Assembly: GCA_013339895.1 (NCBI GenBank) | Contig: JABACO010000011.1 | Location: 3,865,306-3,929,305, forward strand | Length of the DNA: 64,000 nt | Direction: 5' to 3' | From: Ephydatia muelleri | Lineage: Eukaryota; Porifera; Demospongiae; Spongillida; Spongillidae | In this document: one piece after another, positions 31,087 through 48,139 of the stretch | How positions within the stretch are numbered: position 1 is the first letter of the stretch | Layout: the number at the start of each line of letters is the position of its first letter | Translations under genes and position numbers: made by a program | Notes under the pieces: model-generated | What the model saw: the letters and a program-made list of their open reading frames with translations, nothing else | What the model was told of the DNA's origin: nothing | Databases searched by the model: none

Positions 31087-34014
31087 TATTTTATTCATTT
31101 GGATTTGAATTTAATAATTAAAATTTGTTCATTGTGGTAAGAGCTGAATTTGTGATCAAACATAGGAAGTTAGTTTCTTTGTCATGAATTGTTTTTTTTT
31201 GCAGCTTGCATGTCTGTGTTACACGTTCTAGTAAATGCATGTGATTCATAAACCAGCATTCGCTGCGTAATCTTGTTCTTGCTGCATGTCCATGCTGGTA
31301 GATCAGTCTTAAGACATTGCTACTGTGCCCTAAGCATTAGTGAAATAGGGGAGTGGGCCCCCTATTTGGGCCACATATAAACATTCTACAATGCATGTTT
31401 CATATTCCTCTTCGATTTAAAAGTGCTGTACTTGATAAATCACATAGAAGTGTGTGAATAATTTATTTTTATAAAGTTCCATGCACTAAGTGATGACTTA
31501 AGCATTTCTACCAATTTTGCTATACAGTCACTCCAGTTAATTGGTTATTGCAAGCAGTTTGATTGTATTTATTGTTATCGGGCTATAATTGTCATAATTT
31601 GATTTAAACATGCTTGACTTACAGTCTTGGTTGGAGTGTTGTTTTAGTATTGCTCAACAGATACACATAAAGATCTAGCTGCTGTAACTGAACTGCTGGT
31701 GAAGTAACACCTACTTCATTGTTATTGAATGCCTTGTGTCTTTTTGATTTTGTATAATGCTTTGTGAACTGCACACAGTCAATATCACCTACTGGTACTG
31801 CGCTCAGCTTGGTTGGTCCTGTTCTATCTTCCCATCATGTATGTGCAGTTTATATTGCATCCTTTTCCTCGTCTCTGAACATTGTACCATGCTTCAGATC
31901 TCTTCAGTGAGGATGTATCATTTACTGCCAACTTCCTACATACCTCACTCAGTTATGTTCAAGACTGGATGACCACCTATTCCAATTTTTTTTTTACAAA
32001 ATGTTTCCAGCTGATAAAGTTTCTCATCACTTTAACAGCATCACATCCTCTTTGTCAAAGTCATCTTCGGCATCCTCCTCATGTAGATGAAAACTTTCAT
32101 ATTGAACCCGATGATTTTGTGATTATTGTCAAGTGGTGGCTGACTACACTGTAGATTTGGACAGCTCTTGCCTTTGAAACAACTTTTGTTTCAGTACTGT
32201 CAACACTAGTAATCCATAGGGGCAGGTTTAGAAACAGAGCTCAGAAAATATACCACCAAGGCTATATGGAACATTCTACGAGATTTTGACCCTTGTGAAT
32301 TTATGTTTATAACATAAACTCAAATTACTATAACTGAACCGACGGTTAACGCTATAGACATCCTATTTTCAACATGCACTTTTTCCTACACCATTTCACT
32401 ATTGGAAAACTTATTTGTGTACCTTGCACAAGCATCATGTCGCTGTTACGAGGTCCGATACCCCATCAGGTTTAAAACTAACCTCTACAACTTTAGATAG
32501 GAGCATTTACCATATTACATAACAAAAAAGTTAGCTCCCTCTATTTATAAGAAATTAGGTATATAAAAGTATGTTTCAAAATCTCTCATCAGTAAAGTAG
32601 TTTTGTAACAATGTGTAGTTCTGTTATATTATATGATGTACTTCATTTAACAAATTTATTTATTAAACAAAACAAGTGTAAAAGTGTACCAAATAGCCCT
32701 GGTTAACAGTAGTGCACATGTGTTCAAAACAAATATAATTCAATAAACAAACAAATATACATATCTGAGAAAATAAGGGGTTGCGGTTGGAAAAAAGGAT
32801 GTGCAGGATAGAGCAATGTAACTGATAGTCGCTTACTGATACTAACCTCTTTTAATGCACAATGCATTTATAGTATCCATTTTAAAAATATACATACTGT
32901 TAATAAAAAGTAGGGGCCAAACTATATGCACAATATCCTGAGGTTGATTGAAATGATGGTGCATCTGCTGATCTCAAGTAGTTATGGCATCACATTGAAC
33001 CATTTAGAACAACAACCCTAAACCCTGGGCATGACTCATTTTGACAGCAAATGGGATAAACAATAAACTTGGCCAGCTAGAGCAGCAAGACGCATAGGCA
33101 TACTGAATCTCCAACCTTAGTGGCCACATTAACACCATTAGTACAATTGCATATGTGCTGCCACTGCTTTGCAGTCTGGCAGTAATTTGATCTCAAATTA
33201 GTGATGATAAATAGTTCAGTTATCAGCTTAGCAAACTGGTTAACAAAATCCGAATTAAGTTGAATTGATCAATGAATCCTGAAGAACAACCATGCAAAAG
33301 ACCTCTTTCAATGAAGGACCCATGTAATGAAGATGATATATATTATTCAACAAGTCCATCAATGATATAAATCAATGTTATAATGAAATGTAATAGAAAG
33401 CCACGCAGATTCCAAGATCTTCATGTATAGCTGGGAATAGCAAGGATACCAATATCCAATATAGGTTATTTTTTAAATTTGCCATTGTCCTCCACAAATG
33501 ACTATTATCTATGCTGACAAAGAATGTGCTGAATTGTCACAAATTCTTGGTATTTGATGATAAACTTAATGTTGTGGGCATGAGCATAATTGAGTGCAAG
33601 GCCCAGCACTATGGCTTTATTTCAATTTGAAGAAGTGTTGGTGCGTGTGACCATGCAGGAGCTATACAAATCACTAAAACACCAAATTCAGGAGTTGGAG
33701 TGCGCTGCATTTTGAAATTAGTTCTTCTCTAGGAAATGTTTTACTGGCTGCCTTAGCTCCACTGACTATCCTTGAAGAAACTGGTAGCTGAGTCTTTAAA
33801 GTTGCACCTAATAATAGGGTTGCTGCATCTTTGTGTCATATGGAATGGAATACACACTATTAAAGTTAAGTCAGTCACTATTCAAATGGAATTATACAAT
33901 GTCTACATATGTGCATCACTTAATTGTGACATTCAATACATCAAAAATGAAACAGTATACTGGCTCTAACTTTTGAAAACTTGTGCACATCGTAGGTCAC
34001 TCCCAATTTTCTAA
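31087..34014. other. Intergenic DNA between PIPOX and the large inverted repeat
   Basis: No gene is recognised in nearly 3 kb. It contains a diverged copy of dispersed repeat family C at about 32335-32515 (sharing 'acgaggtccgataccccat'). Confidence 0.6.
32335..32515 (+). repeat. Dispersed repeat family C, diverged copy
   Basis: It matches 38265-38450 through 'cggttaacgctat.gac', 'cctattttcaaca' and 'acgaggtccgatacccc', with many substitutions, and is shorter than the other two copies. Confidence 0.6.
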
Positions 34015-34287
34015 TATCTATGGTCTAATTTGGTGAAACTTGGGGGTCAGCTAGGAAAGCTCAAGAACCTGTCCAGCATTTGAATTGAAAATGCCAGGTC
34101 GCTGATCTCTATGGCAATACACCCTAATTTTACTTTGCAAGGTCAGGACTATACCTATGATCTATCCTAGCTTGTCCGCAATCGATTGAACTGTATGCAT
34201 CCATATGTTCTAGGTTCGCGGGCAACTAAAATAAATGAAGCGGTTTGAATGTGAAGAAACAAGTTTCACCAAATTAGACCATAGATA
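34015..34287. mobile_element. 273 bp MITE with perfect 28 bp terminal inverted repeats
   Basis: Positions 34015-34042 and 34260-34287 are exact reverse complements of each other (starting TATCTATGGTCTAATTTGGT). The ends may include a TA target duplication. It has no ORF. It ends one base before the 9-mer that flanks the large inverted repeat, so the two structures abut. Confidence 0.8.
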
Positions 34288-34296
34288 GTAGAGTAG

Positions 34297-35124
34297 GGTC
34301 CGTGTACCTTTAGAGCACTCCACGTCCCAATCAGTCAAAATCATTGGAATATGATTTTATATCACGAAATTGATGCAAACCTCTAATTACTGCACCGCAA
34401 GTTTAGTCGTTTGGAATATACGTCACCGCGCATATAAATATCTAAACTTCTAAACTTCAAATGGCCGAATGCTCAAACTTGTTTGGAATTTTACTACCTT
34501 GTACGATTCGGACTAAATTCTATCCCCTCATTCCCAGTTGCCTTATTTATAATTTTACTTGGTTTTCGCTTTAAAAATCTAAACTTTTAAACTCCCGATA
34601 CTCAACGGTTCAAATATTTAGAAATTTAGGTTTTTAGTTGTAACTCGCTTATATATCCATCGTCCAAGCCTCGGTTAGTGACTTTGAAAATTTTCATGAC
34701 TTTTGGTGCAAAAATCAAACTTGGTCAGGTTCAATCCCGAAGATGTCAAATCTGTTTATGTATTTGGTTTATCATATCCTCGTCTGTCCGGTTCCAGGAA
34801 CCCACGCCGCTGAAGTTAATTCGGCTGAAGCTTTGTGAGAATAAAAAAGAAGTACGCAAGCCCGAGCTAAGCGGTTACGTGTCGGGTATACGCGGGCTTC
34901 AAAGTTAGTGCCAGTGTCATCGTAGCATTTTGTTGGTGAAGGCACACACTAATGGCTGCTATGCGCATATGCATCCCTGTCACAGTTGTCTAAACAATCT
35001 ATGGTTTTTCCAGCAAACATGACAAGGAATGTGTGGGTGTGTGTATCTGTGTGTACATGTACACGTACAGGTTTGCATTTGCAAATGCAGCCAGAATTAC
35101 GGTATGTAATGTGTGTGTGCGTGC

Positions 35125-35168
<44 letters not shown>

Positions 35169-37811
35169 TGTGTGTGTGTGTGGACTATGTGTGTGCAAGG
35201 GGTTCATGTATTAATTTGTGGGTGTATTTGATTGGCTTACCTTTGGACTGTGGCCACACCCTCTTACATATTATGCTATCAGCTTGCTTTTAAAAAAATT
35301 CTTCCTTTTACCATTAGTGCCTCCATCTCTGGCCCCTCCTCCTCATAAATGAGGACATCAATAGAAGTTAGCTGCAGTGTTCCATGATGACCACACCCAC
35401 CGAGCCCTCAATAATACTGTGGTTTGAGGAAATCTAATCTGGCCATGGTATAGCACTCGACATACGCGCCAATGCTCTGTAAGGCAATTCCATTGGCTTA
35501 CAGACTAAAATTCAAGCAAATGGATGCTTAATGCAGCTCATCCAGGATGGATGGGTTGTTGGTATCTGATGGATAAACAACCTTGCTTGTATAGTACCTA
35601 CATTAGACCTTTAGCAGTAGTCAACTAGCTGCCACACCCCCTGCAATTGTTGCATGTGAAAATCCATTCCATTTGATGTATACTATATCTACCTTCCAGG
35701 GATTGTTCCAGTTGTAGCCATTACCACTTGTCTTTGACATGCTTTTGGGCTTAGACTACTAACCTAGATCTCATCACCTCTTGTTCCCGCGACCACAAAT
35801 ACCTAAATATCAAACCTAATTTCCTACACAGCCATGCCAGAGATTATAGTCGGGGATTGGAAGCTGATCATGCACGTTCGCTATACCTATGCACAGAACA
35901 TCCGAGGTAGTATTAATATTAATCACACCTCTGAATTTATGGATTTTGGTGAAGGACCATTGGATTTGGAGTTGTCTCTCTTACAAAGTAAGCCAAAAAG
36001 TTTACTGTAACTTGATCAACAAATAAATGTCGCTCTATGAATATGATTTGACAATGCAGTCTTTTTATGTTAGCCAAATTCATATCCGCTATTTTTTTTT
36101 TTTTGCTTCAAACTAGTGAAAGGATGGATATTTTTTTCCCTGGATAACTGCTCGTTACCTGTTAAAGCTTTAGTTTCTTTTTTGTGCTTTAAATTTGTAG
36201 CATTGTGCATTAATAACTTTTAAGAGTGATCCTTGCCGATGTTTTGCTGCAAGATCCTGAAACATGATTTGGTACACAGGACACAGTTTGAAGTTGTGTT
36301 GTGTGGTTACTATAATGCAGCTTGAAACTGACACCAATATTTTAGTACGGTCAAAACCCATGCATATGCCAATTTACATTTTGATTCACGTTCATGGTTT
36401 GAAATTAATTTTGTTTTCGGGCATGGGTGGATCAAAATTTAGGCTAGGAAGAATTCCACAGTACACAGACCAGCTAAAGTGAAAGCCTATGACTGTTACA
36501 GTGTGCTTGAAAAGCTTTCTGCTGCACTTGTGGTGTTCAGGGCAGATAGTGCACATGAGATGACAGTGTGTACCATTGCGTCCATCTATACATTCATAAA
36601 AAAATATGTCACTGTTACTTGTAATCTTGGACACAAGCAGCTACTTCCACTTCAAATCCAAGATCGAGGTTCTGAGGGAGACCACTGGCCCCTCCCACTG
36701 TGATGTTCATGTTTTGTTCACAGGTGGGACACTTGAACACTTGTTGGGAACCACATTTCTCTATCGCAGAATGTATACATTACTGACAGAAGGAGTGCCA
36801 GTCATACATGTAGTAGAGTTCTTGGATGACTGTGGTAACAACGTGGTATCTCCCCACTCATTTACCTGCTATGGGATTCATTTGTCTCTGTGGCTAAGCA
36901 CATGGAATTTCTGCTGAACTATAAAATATCGTGCTCAGACACCATTACATCTCACATGGGTCTGGGTACAAAACATGATAGTTATAATTACTGGTACAGC
37001 ACAAAGCAGTGCATTAAAAAAAAACAACTGCTATTAGCTCCATAACTGGGGGGGGGGGAGGGCTTGTGTATGGTGTCAATACATGGCTCCTTGCGTCCAA
37101 ATACCCAAGGCAGATCACTGGGACCCCACAGACTTGGTGTACATCATATGCAATTATGCGTAGTTATATGTGACACATTTGATTCTCTTTTTTCTTGTTG
37201 TTATCAAAAACAGACCTGAATAGCAGGATATGTTAAGAGTCATTATTAAAGATCAATGAGCATAGCATTATGTGAGCAGGTGTACTGTACAGTTGGGAGG
37301 GAGGAAAGTGTGGTGTGGTAGGGGAAACACACAACACAGAGCTGTAGATAATCTATTCACTGGGTTGGATCTGTAGTGTGATCTTTTGCTGGTTATCCAA
37401 ACATTAATTCAGTTTGTTTTGGCCATTTTCAGCCTCTGTTCCAGAATGGTCTATGTCATGGGTACAATCACAGGATGATGAATAGGAAAATAATCTCACA
37501 CCTATTAAACCTTTGGTCTTACTAAACATACAATGAGGCACATTAACCAAACTACAAATAAAAAGTTCAGTTATTGTTCTTTTGATATTTAAATGACGAT
37601 CTGATGTCGACATAATATCTTCCTAGGTTGTGTAGTATGACGTCTTTCTTTCTCCGTCATTTTGAATTGCACTTGTGGAGAGGATCTGGGTTGAATTTCA
37701 ACATGCAACTATCCAACGAAAGCAGGTCTGATTGATATGAATAAAGAAGGAAGCTTGGACAAGGCTGTACACTGTTTTATCCTAGTTTGAAATAAATGTT
37801 GGAGCAATGAT
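34297..37811. repeat. Left arm of ~3.5 kb inverted repeat
   Basis: Starting at GGTCCGTGTACCTTTAGAGC and ending at GGAGCAATGAT, this arm is the reverse complement of 40603-44176 throughout. Checked landmarks at 34.3, 35.1, 35.8, 36.4, 37.4 and 37.8 kb all match. Differences include scattered substitutions and a shorter CA/GT tract (35127-35182, broken by a GG). The arms carry only short ORFs. The longest one conserved in both arms is 69 codons (37613-37404 minus here), starting MSTSDRHLNIKRTI. Confidence 0.95.
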
Positions 37812-38264
37812 GACAGCATAATAGTTCTTGGAATCAGCACCTAGTCTCACATCTGATGTGGGAATTCCTGCATGAGTAGCTGTACATGTTTCTGCCTCCA
37901 TTTGTTTACTAGCAAGAAAGCTTTTAAGAACAGGTGAACATTGTAACATAAATGTCACAATTTGCATTTTCTATTTGAAACTTGCTGTCAAAAATTTAAC
38001 AGTATTCAAGTCTGGTCTCATTCATTAGATGTATACACTGCATGTCTCACTCTGTAAATTTATAGAAAAAGGCTTTGCATAAGTGCAATATACAACAAAT
38101 GCCATCACTTGACTGATTTTGGTGTATATATTTCAGATTTAATGTATATGGAATGTTGCACGAGATTCAAGTTTGACTCTTGTGGATAGATATATATACA
38201 TGGGACAGTTTCCGCCCCTCGGATATATTATAAAAATGCATCGCGTTTGAATCGCGATAACATC

Positions 38265-38710
38265 CCAACGGTTAGCGCTATCGACTTCCTGTTTTCAACA
38301 CTTCATACTACACCAGTTCACTACAGGGAAACGTATTATGGGACTTTGCACCAGTTCCTTGCTGATGCTACGAGGTCCGATACCCCATAGGGTTCAAAAC
38401 CGCCACATCTTCAGCTAGGAGAGTTCAAATCGCTTCGAATTCAGTACATATCTACAGGGGTCCTGTTGCTATTTATGTGTTCAGTTCGGTAATTTATACT
38501 CTATCCGTCACGGAGATACAGCTGTGCAAAGTTAATGCACATTTCCCGCTCGATTGCACCATTATTGTCGTGTTCCATTCTCCCAATCCACAATAACTTC
38601 TTTGTTCCGCCTATTTCTCCGCCTTAAACTATACTAGCCGTTCGCAACTGTTTTTGTCTCACTCAGGCAGTGAGTTTTTGCGGGAAAATTAAAAGAAGAA
38701 GAAGACTGCT
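38265..38710 (+). repeat. Dispersed repeat family C, longest copy
   Basis: It shares order and phrases with 20545-20890 along most of its length, including the ending 'gaagactgc'. It lies wholly within the spacer of the large inverted repeat. Confidence 0.65.
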
Positions 38711-39062
38711 CAGTTTGCCAGACGATCGTACCAAATTTACGGATCCGAGTGAATGGTTGCAGTAATCTTGCGCCTCCGACGTCGCCGGCAATATTCAAAA
38801 CGGCACGCGTAAGGCTATTTGCTACGCACTCGCATCATCCTCTAGTCTTGTAATAAAGCTTTCCTATTTGCCATCATCTTGCTAAAATCATCGTCTTGTA
38901 TCTACCACGCTCACTGGCTACGATTGCAATGATTTCGGTCTCAAACAACTTTCAGCTCACACATAGTACATGAACTCATGCTGGCTCACACTTGTGCCCA
39001 CACCTGCATTGTTGCATACATGGCCCTGTACACTATCGTATGTCGTATATTCTTATGCACAA

Positions 39063-39081
39063 CCACACACACACACACACA

Positions 39082-39171
<90 letters not shown>

Positions 39172-40310
39172 AGTTATACATGTGGCAAACAATACACCTG
39201 TCTGATGATGGTACAAACACTCTCACTCACAAACATTGTCACATGCACATGCATTCTATTCAATTCAACTGATTGCATTTCAATTTGTGTACCAAGCTTG
39301 CATAACACACACATGCACACACACAGACACACACACACATGACATACACACACAGACACACACATGACATACACACAGATGCATACAAACATACACACAC
39401 AGATACACACACACATGGACACACAAAACACACGACACATACATATGACAAACACACACACACACGCACACAGACACATGGAAATACACACTAGCACACA
39501 CAGACACACATGCACACACACATGCATGAAATACACACAAGCACACACAGGCACACACACATACACACACAGTCACGCACAGACACACATGCATACACAG
39601 GCACACACGTAATACACAGACACACACGAGACAGTCACACAAAACACACACACATGCACAGACACACACAGGAACATACACACGCGACAGATAGACACAC
39701 ACAACAGACATGCACACAGACATACACACAGACACACACACACATGGACACACAAGCACACACGGATACACACATGAAATATATAGACACTCATGAAATA
39801 CACAGACACACACATGCACACACACAGATACACACACGACAGCACACATGCACAGGCACAGGCACACACAGATACACACACGACATACACAGATACACAC
39901 ACACGACATACACAGATACACACACGACAGACACACACACAGATGCACAGACACACACAGACACACACAAGCACACACACACGAAATACAGACATACCCA
40001 CAGACACACAACATACATACACACAAAAACACACAGACACACAGACTTGCACACAGACTCGCACACAGACTTGCACACAGACTCACACACACAAAATACA
40101 TATAAATACACATGCACAGACACAACAGACACTCATAGATACACACAATACACACAGACACACTAACAGATACACACATGCACACAGACACACTAACAGA
40201 TACACACATGCACACGGACACACGTGTACACACAGATACACACATGCACACAGACACACACACAGATATACAGACGCACACACAGCCTCGCACATGTGCA
40301 CAGACACGTG
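39063..40310 (+). repeat. CA microsatellite and degenerate CA-rich tract
   Basis: A pure (CA)n run at 39066-39170 (one CTCA interruption near 39081) is followed, after about 120 bp of ordinary sequence, by about 1 kb in which CACA is interspersed with AGACA, TGCA, GATA and TACA words. All frames read Thr-His-rich on the plus strand and Cys-Val-rich on the minus strand. It is not protein-coding. Confidence 0.95.
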
Positions 40311-40602
40311 ATTCATGTGGAAACAAAATACAGTAGTGCTCTCTAATAATGATGGTACACACATTTTCTCTCACTGAATGCCTTCTCTGCACATGCATTT
40401 TTGATCTATCCATTGAACAGCTCATGAGACCACGAGACATGTCTACACTGCACATGCATGTAGGTACATGTAGCAACGTGTACACTGTAGTGTCATAGGA
40501 CTGGTCCTTTATGCATACATTGTGTCTGTCCACTGACACCAAGTCATAAGGATATGCCATGGTTAGCAAACAAGCTCTCATGGAATGATGAATATTGCTA
40601 TG

Positions 40603-44176
<3,574 letters not shown>

Positions 44177-44324
44177 GAGTAGAGTAGTAGTTTACTCTAA
44201 TATCTATGATTAGACTTCTACAATAATTTAGGCAGCAGGATTTTCAACCAACCATATCCCCTATTAATATCAATTAAAAGATTAATTCTTTGGAAACGTA
44301 TTAACAAATTATCGTATCGATATA

Positions 44325-47300
44325 ATGGAATCGAAGGCACCGAAGGGTTTTGTCGCAGCAAAGAGAGCTATGGAAGCCGATGTACATGAAGCGGATGACC
44401 AACAAGGTTCCACTCATAAAAAAATTAAGTCGGACCCTAATTTCACCCAAGGGTATAGTGCTGTGGCTCAAAGAATTATGGTAAATCGGACTGCAATAAT
44501 GTTATTATTAAGTAGCACAAACTTTGTGTAGGCATCCATGGGATACAAGCCCGGAGAAGGACTAGGACTTCACGGAACAGGAATTGTGGCTCCTGTGGGT
44601 GAATCCGACCAAAGAGGAAGGAGGGGGTTGGGTTTCTCAACGGGTGATGCAGGAAGCGATGATAATGAGGAGTGGACTCCCGAAGAGGTATCTTTTTGGT
44701 GAAAGAATCGAGAGATTCGAACTTACCATTCAACTGTTAGATTTTGTACGAACCCAAGCCCGAATGGATTAGAACTTGCAAGTTACCAGTACCTAGATTC
44801 CAGGAGTTGAAGGAGTGGATGGAAATAGGAACAGTTAAGTGCTATTAGAACTCCGCAATTGCTGTCACTATACGTTCTCCTGTAGAATGTAATAAATAAT
44901 TGATGTTACTGTACTACTGCATTTCAAAAAATTAATACATGTATAAACTGCTACATCATCACTGCTGTGATGATGTATTTATTGAATCAAATTCCAATGG
45001 GTGGGCGAGAATTATGTTCTCTTTGGCACTCTAACTTGGTGTTGATGTGTAATGTGTTAACAATTAGGCTAAGTTATTTTAATGAACATTGTAATAAGGA
45101 ATGCATTTCTTCCATACCTGTACAGAACGGATTTATTGTAACTATTAAATTAGTAATCATTTGCATAATTGAAGAATAAAAATATCATTTCTTATGCATT
45201 TTACATTAGTAATGAAATCGTGTGACCTTGCTTTGTTGAAAGCCAACATTAATGTATATATGTATACATCAGTATGTTTCTATCATAATAATTAGAAGAC
45301 TTCAGTGTTGTGTTTTTGCTGCTGAAACCTGTGTGAAATGTGCAGGGTTCATGTAGCTTGAGAAAGGAATGCCCATCCTACAAATTCAGTATGCAGATAG
45401 AAGAGTCCATTTACTATTATCGAAGTGTTCAGATTGTTTGATGTATCCATATTTCAACAATATGCAGTTATTTCCTTGCTTTTCACCATTAATGTAAGCA
45501 ACCCATCCTCAAAGCTTTTACTAATTTCCTTGTTCTGCCCACTCTCTACTTTAATGCCTTCAAGCCCCATGCCATTTTCCATTTATGCCTTAGACTTGTC
45601 AAGTCACATTCATTTGATGTGCAACATGCACATTTGGCGTTGTTCGTAGTCACATGCAAAGATTATTGTATGACAAAGAGTGATACATACAGCATGTGAA
45701 TGCAGTGTGAGCATGTCGCAATGATGTTTATAAGTGTGAATGTGATGATAATTGTTTGTTGGCATATATTGATACTCTAAGTAATTAATTGTGCTTTCTA
45801 TCCCTGTGGAATCTACTAAGAAAATCAGAAGAACAATTGATGCCTTAATGTGTTCTTCATGCATCGTAAAATAATTTAAACCATCTCGTGGTACTTACAT
45901 AAATGTAAATTTACATTAACTGTCAACTCAACCAGGATTTCTTTAAAGTCATTGATATATATATTTGATTTGAAGTCTGCATGTGGCATTTGCAGATCAA
46001 GGAGTGTTTGAATGAAGTTGGTAGCATATCAATAGGATGACAGAGTTTAGAAAACAGAGGGGGTTTAGTTAAGTTGCTATTGCCTAGAATAGACCCTGCT
46101 AAATTGCTGCATTGCAGTCAGACAAATTTTTGACCAGGCCCACCAGTGAAATACTAAATGTAATTTGTGTCAGCCACTACAATATTACATAATTTAGATT
46201 TGATGCATAATTTTGTATTGCTAAGTGAACATATGTGTACATGCATGTATAAACTGTATTGAAAAGATAAGTAAAGTAAAAGATAAACAAATGCAGAAAC
46301 ATTGAAGCTGAAATTATTGTAGGGAGTGGAGCTCTGTCATCAATGCCTAGTCTGCTCCTCTGCTACACCCTTAAGACCCTCAGACACAGGCTTAATGCCT
46401 TAACCACACAGGCTTAATGCCTTAACCATGATAAATATAGTCTTGCTTGAACGTATATACGAACATGTCTTTCAGCGTATTCCCAGGTGAAAAAAAGCGC
46501 GTAATTGTGCGTGAAAAACGGCCATAAACGCGCCAAATTACGCGGTCTTCAAAACGCTGTATCTTCTTGATTGTGCAATATAGTGGAGCTGCATTTTGCA
46601 TATTTACAAAGCGGTCCTGTGTCTATAGAAGTCCAAAGATGGTTTAGTTTGCGATCCATCGTTCCGAAGATATTCACATTCAAGTGAAGGGCTTGATTTC
46701 GCGGGGTTTTGTACTTGAAGCCCGCGAAATCTTGCTCTAAGTTGATTGTGAATATCTTCGGAACGATGCATCGCAAACTAAACCATCTTTGGACTTCTAT
46801 AGACACAGGACCGCTTTGTAAATATGCAAAATGCAGCTCCACTATATTGCTCAATCAAGAAGATACAGCGTTTTGAAGACCGCGTAATTTGGCGCGTTTA
46901 TGGCCGTTTTTCACGCACAATTACGCGCGATTACGCCGTTTTTTTTTACCTGGGAATTATCTGTCCCACTTGGCTGCTACGCAACACGCAAACAGTTAAC
47001 TATTTCATAGTATTGCAGTTGATTATCTTATTGTATACAAATAGATTACTTAAGTTTATGCGTGATCAGCAATTATTTTTATTTTTTTGAAGAAAAAAGA
47101 AAGTATTGAAGACGAAACTGCATTTTGTGATCCTGAAGTACTTCAATCCATCCTGAAGTCCAAGGTTTGTGTGATTCTTCGTATGGTTGTACACTGTATG
47201 TATTCTATGTTTCAAGTGCTTTAGTATCGATTGGAGCACATATTATTCATGTCTCCTTTATTTTCTTTCATCGTTTATCATAGTTAGTATTGATATATAG

Positions 47301-48049
47301 TGTTCCAACACACGCATAAGTAGGCAAAGTTATTGTTTTGCAGTTATCAATATCGGATATCCAGGCTGTGTGTTTACAAATGTAATCCTTTCTGTGACTA
47401 TAGAGTGAATTTGACCTTCTCAGCAATAAGGAGTTTTTGGATGCTAGGCGCCGTTCAAACCCATATGAAACCATTCGAGGCGCAATATTTCAGAACAGGT
47501 TTTGTGTGAATGCATTTGATGTGTATGTGCTTAAGAAATATATCTATTGTTGATAGGGCTGCAATGAAAATGGCAAATATTGATGCTGTATTTGACTTTA
47601 TGTTTACACAAGCAGTAAAGCTCGAGAAGCCAGAATGTCCTGTAAGTTGAAATGTAGATATGCAGTGTAGTGATTTCTTGCAAGTACATATGGTTGATCC
47701 AGGTTTTGCCACAATGGAGCAGTAAATGGTAAAATCTACAGTATGTAATTCGTGATATGCTGTTTTGTTTAGGAACAAAGTGAACTGTTGTATTTTGCTG
47801 ATATCTGTGCTGGTCCAGGAGGATTTTCAGAATATGTCCTTTGGAGGAAAAAGTGGCATGCTAAGGGTTTTGGCTTCACTTTGAAAGGTACAGCTATGAT
47901 TTGTGATTATTGTGTCAATGGAAGGCATAGGTACTGTATTATGTACTCCACATCAACAAGAATATTAAATATCAGTGAGCCTTGTTGGAAATACTAAGTA
48001 GTGCAAAATGGCTGTCACCACAAATGGCAAGGGACACAATGAAAAAGAG

Positions 48050-48139
<90 letters not shown>

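Larger units (their letters stand above)
37812..40602. other. Spacer of the large inverted repeat
   Basis: The 2.8 kb of unpaired sequence between the arms includes a copy of dispersed repeat C (38265-38710), a pure CA tract (about 39066-39170) and roughly 1 kb of degenerate CA-rich DNA (39300-40310). Long ORFs here encode only Thr/His or Cys/Val repeats and are artefacts of the low-complexity DNA. No transposase-like ORF is present. Confidence 0.85.

Noticed and set aside
39066..39170. Possible CRISPR-like or satellite array
   Set aside because: It is a simple dinucleotide repeat with no spacers, and the host is a eukaryote.
39174..40581. Long minus- and plus-strand ORFs (up to 433 codons) in the CA-rich region
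   Set aside because: They encode only Cys/Val or Thr/His repeats in overlapping frames, as expected from CA-rich DNA without stops.
46549..46854. ORFs within the hairpin MITEs (also 53470-53727)
   Set aside because: The same peptides appear from both strands because the element is palindromic; there is no domain.
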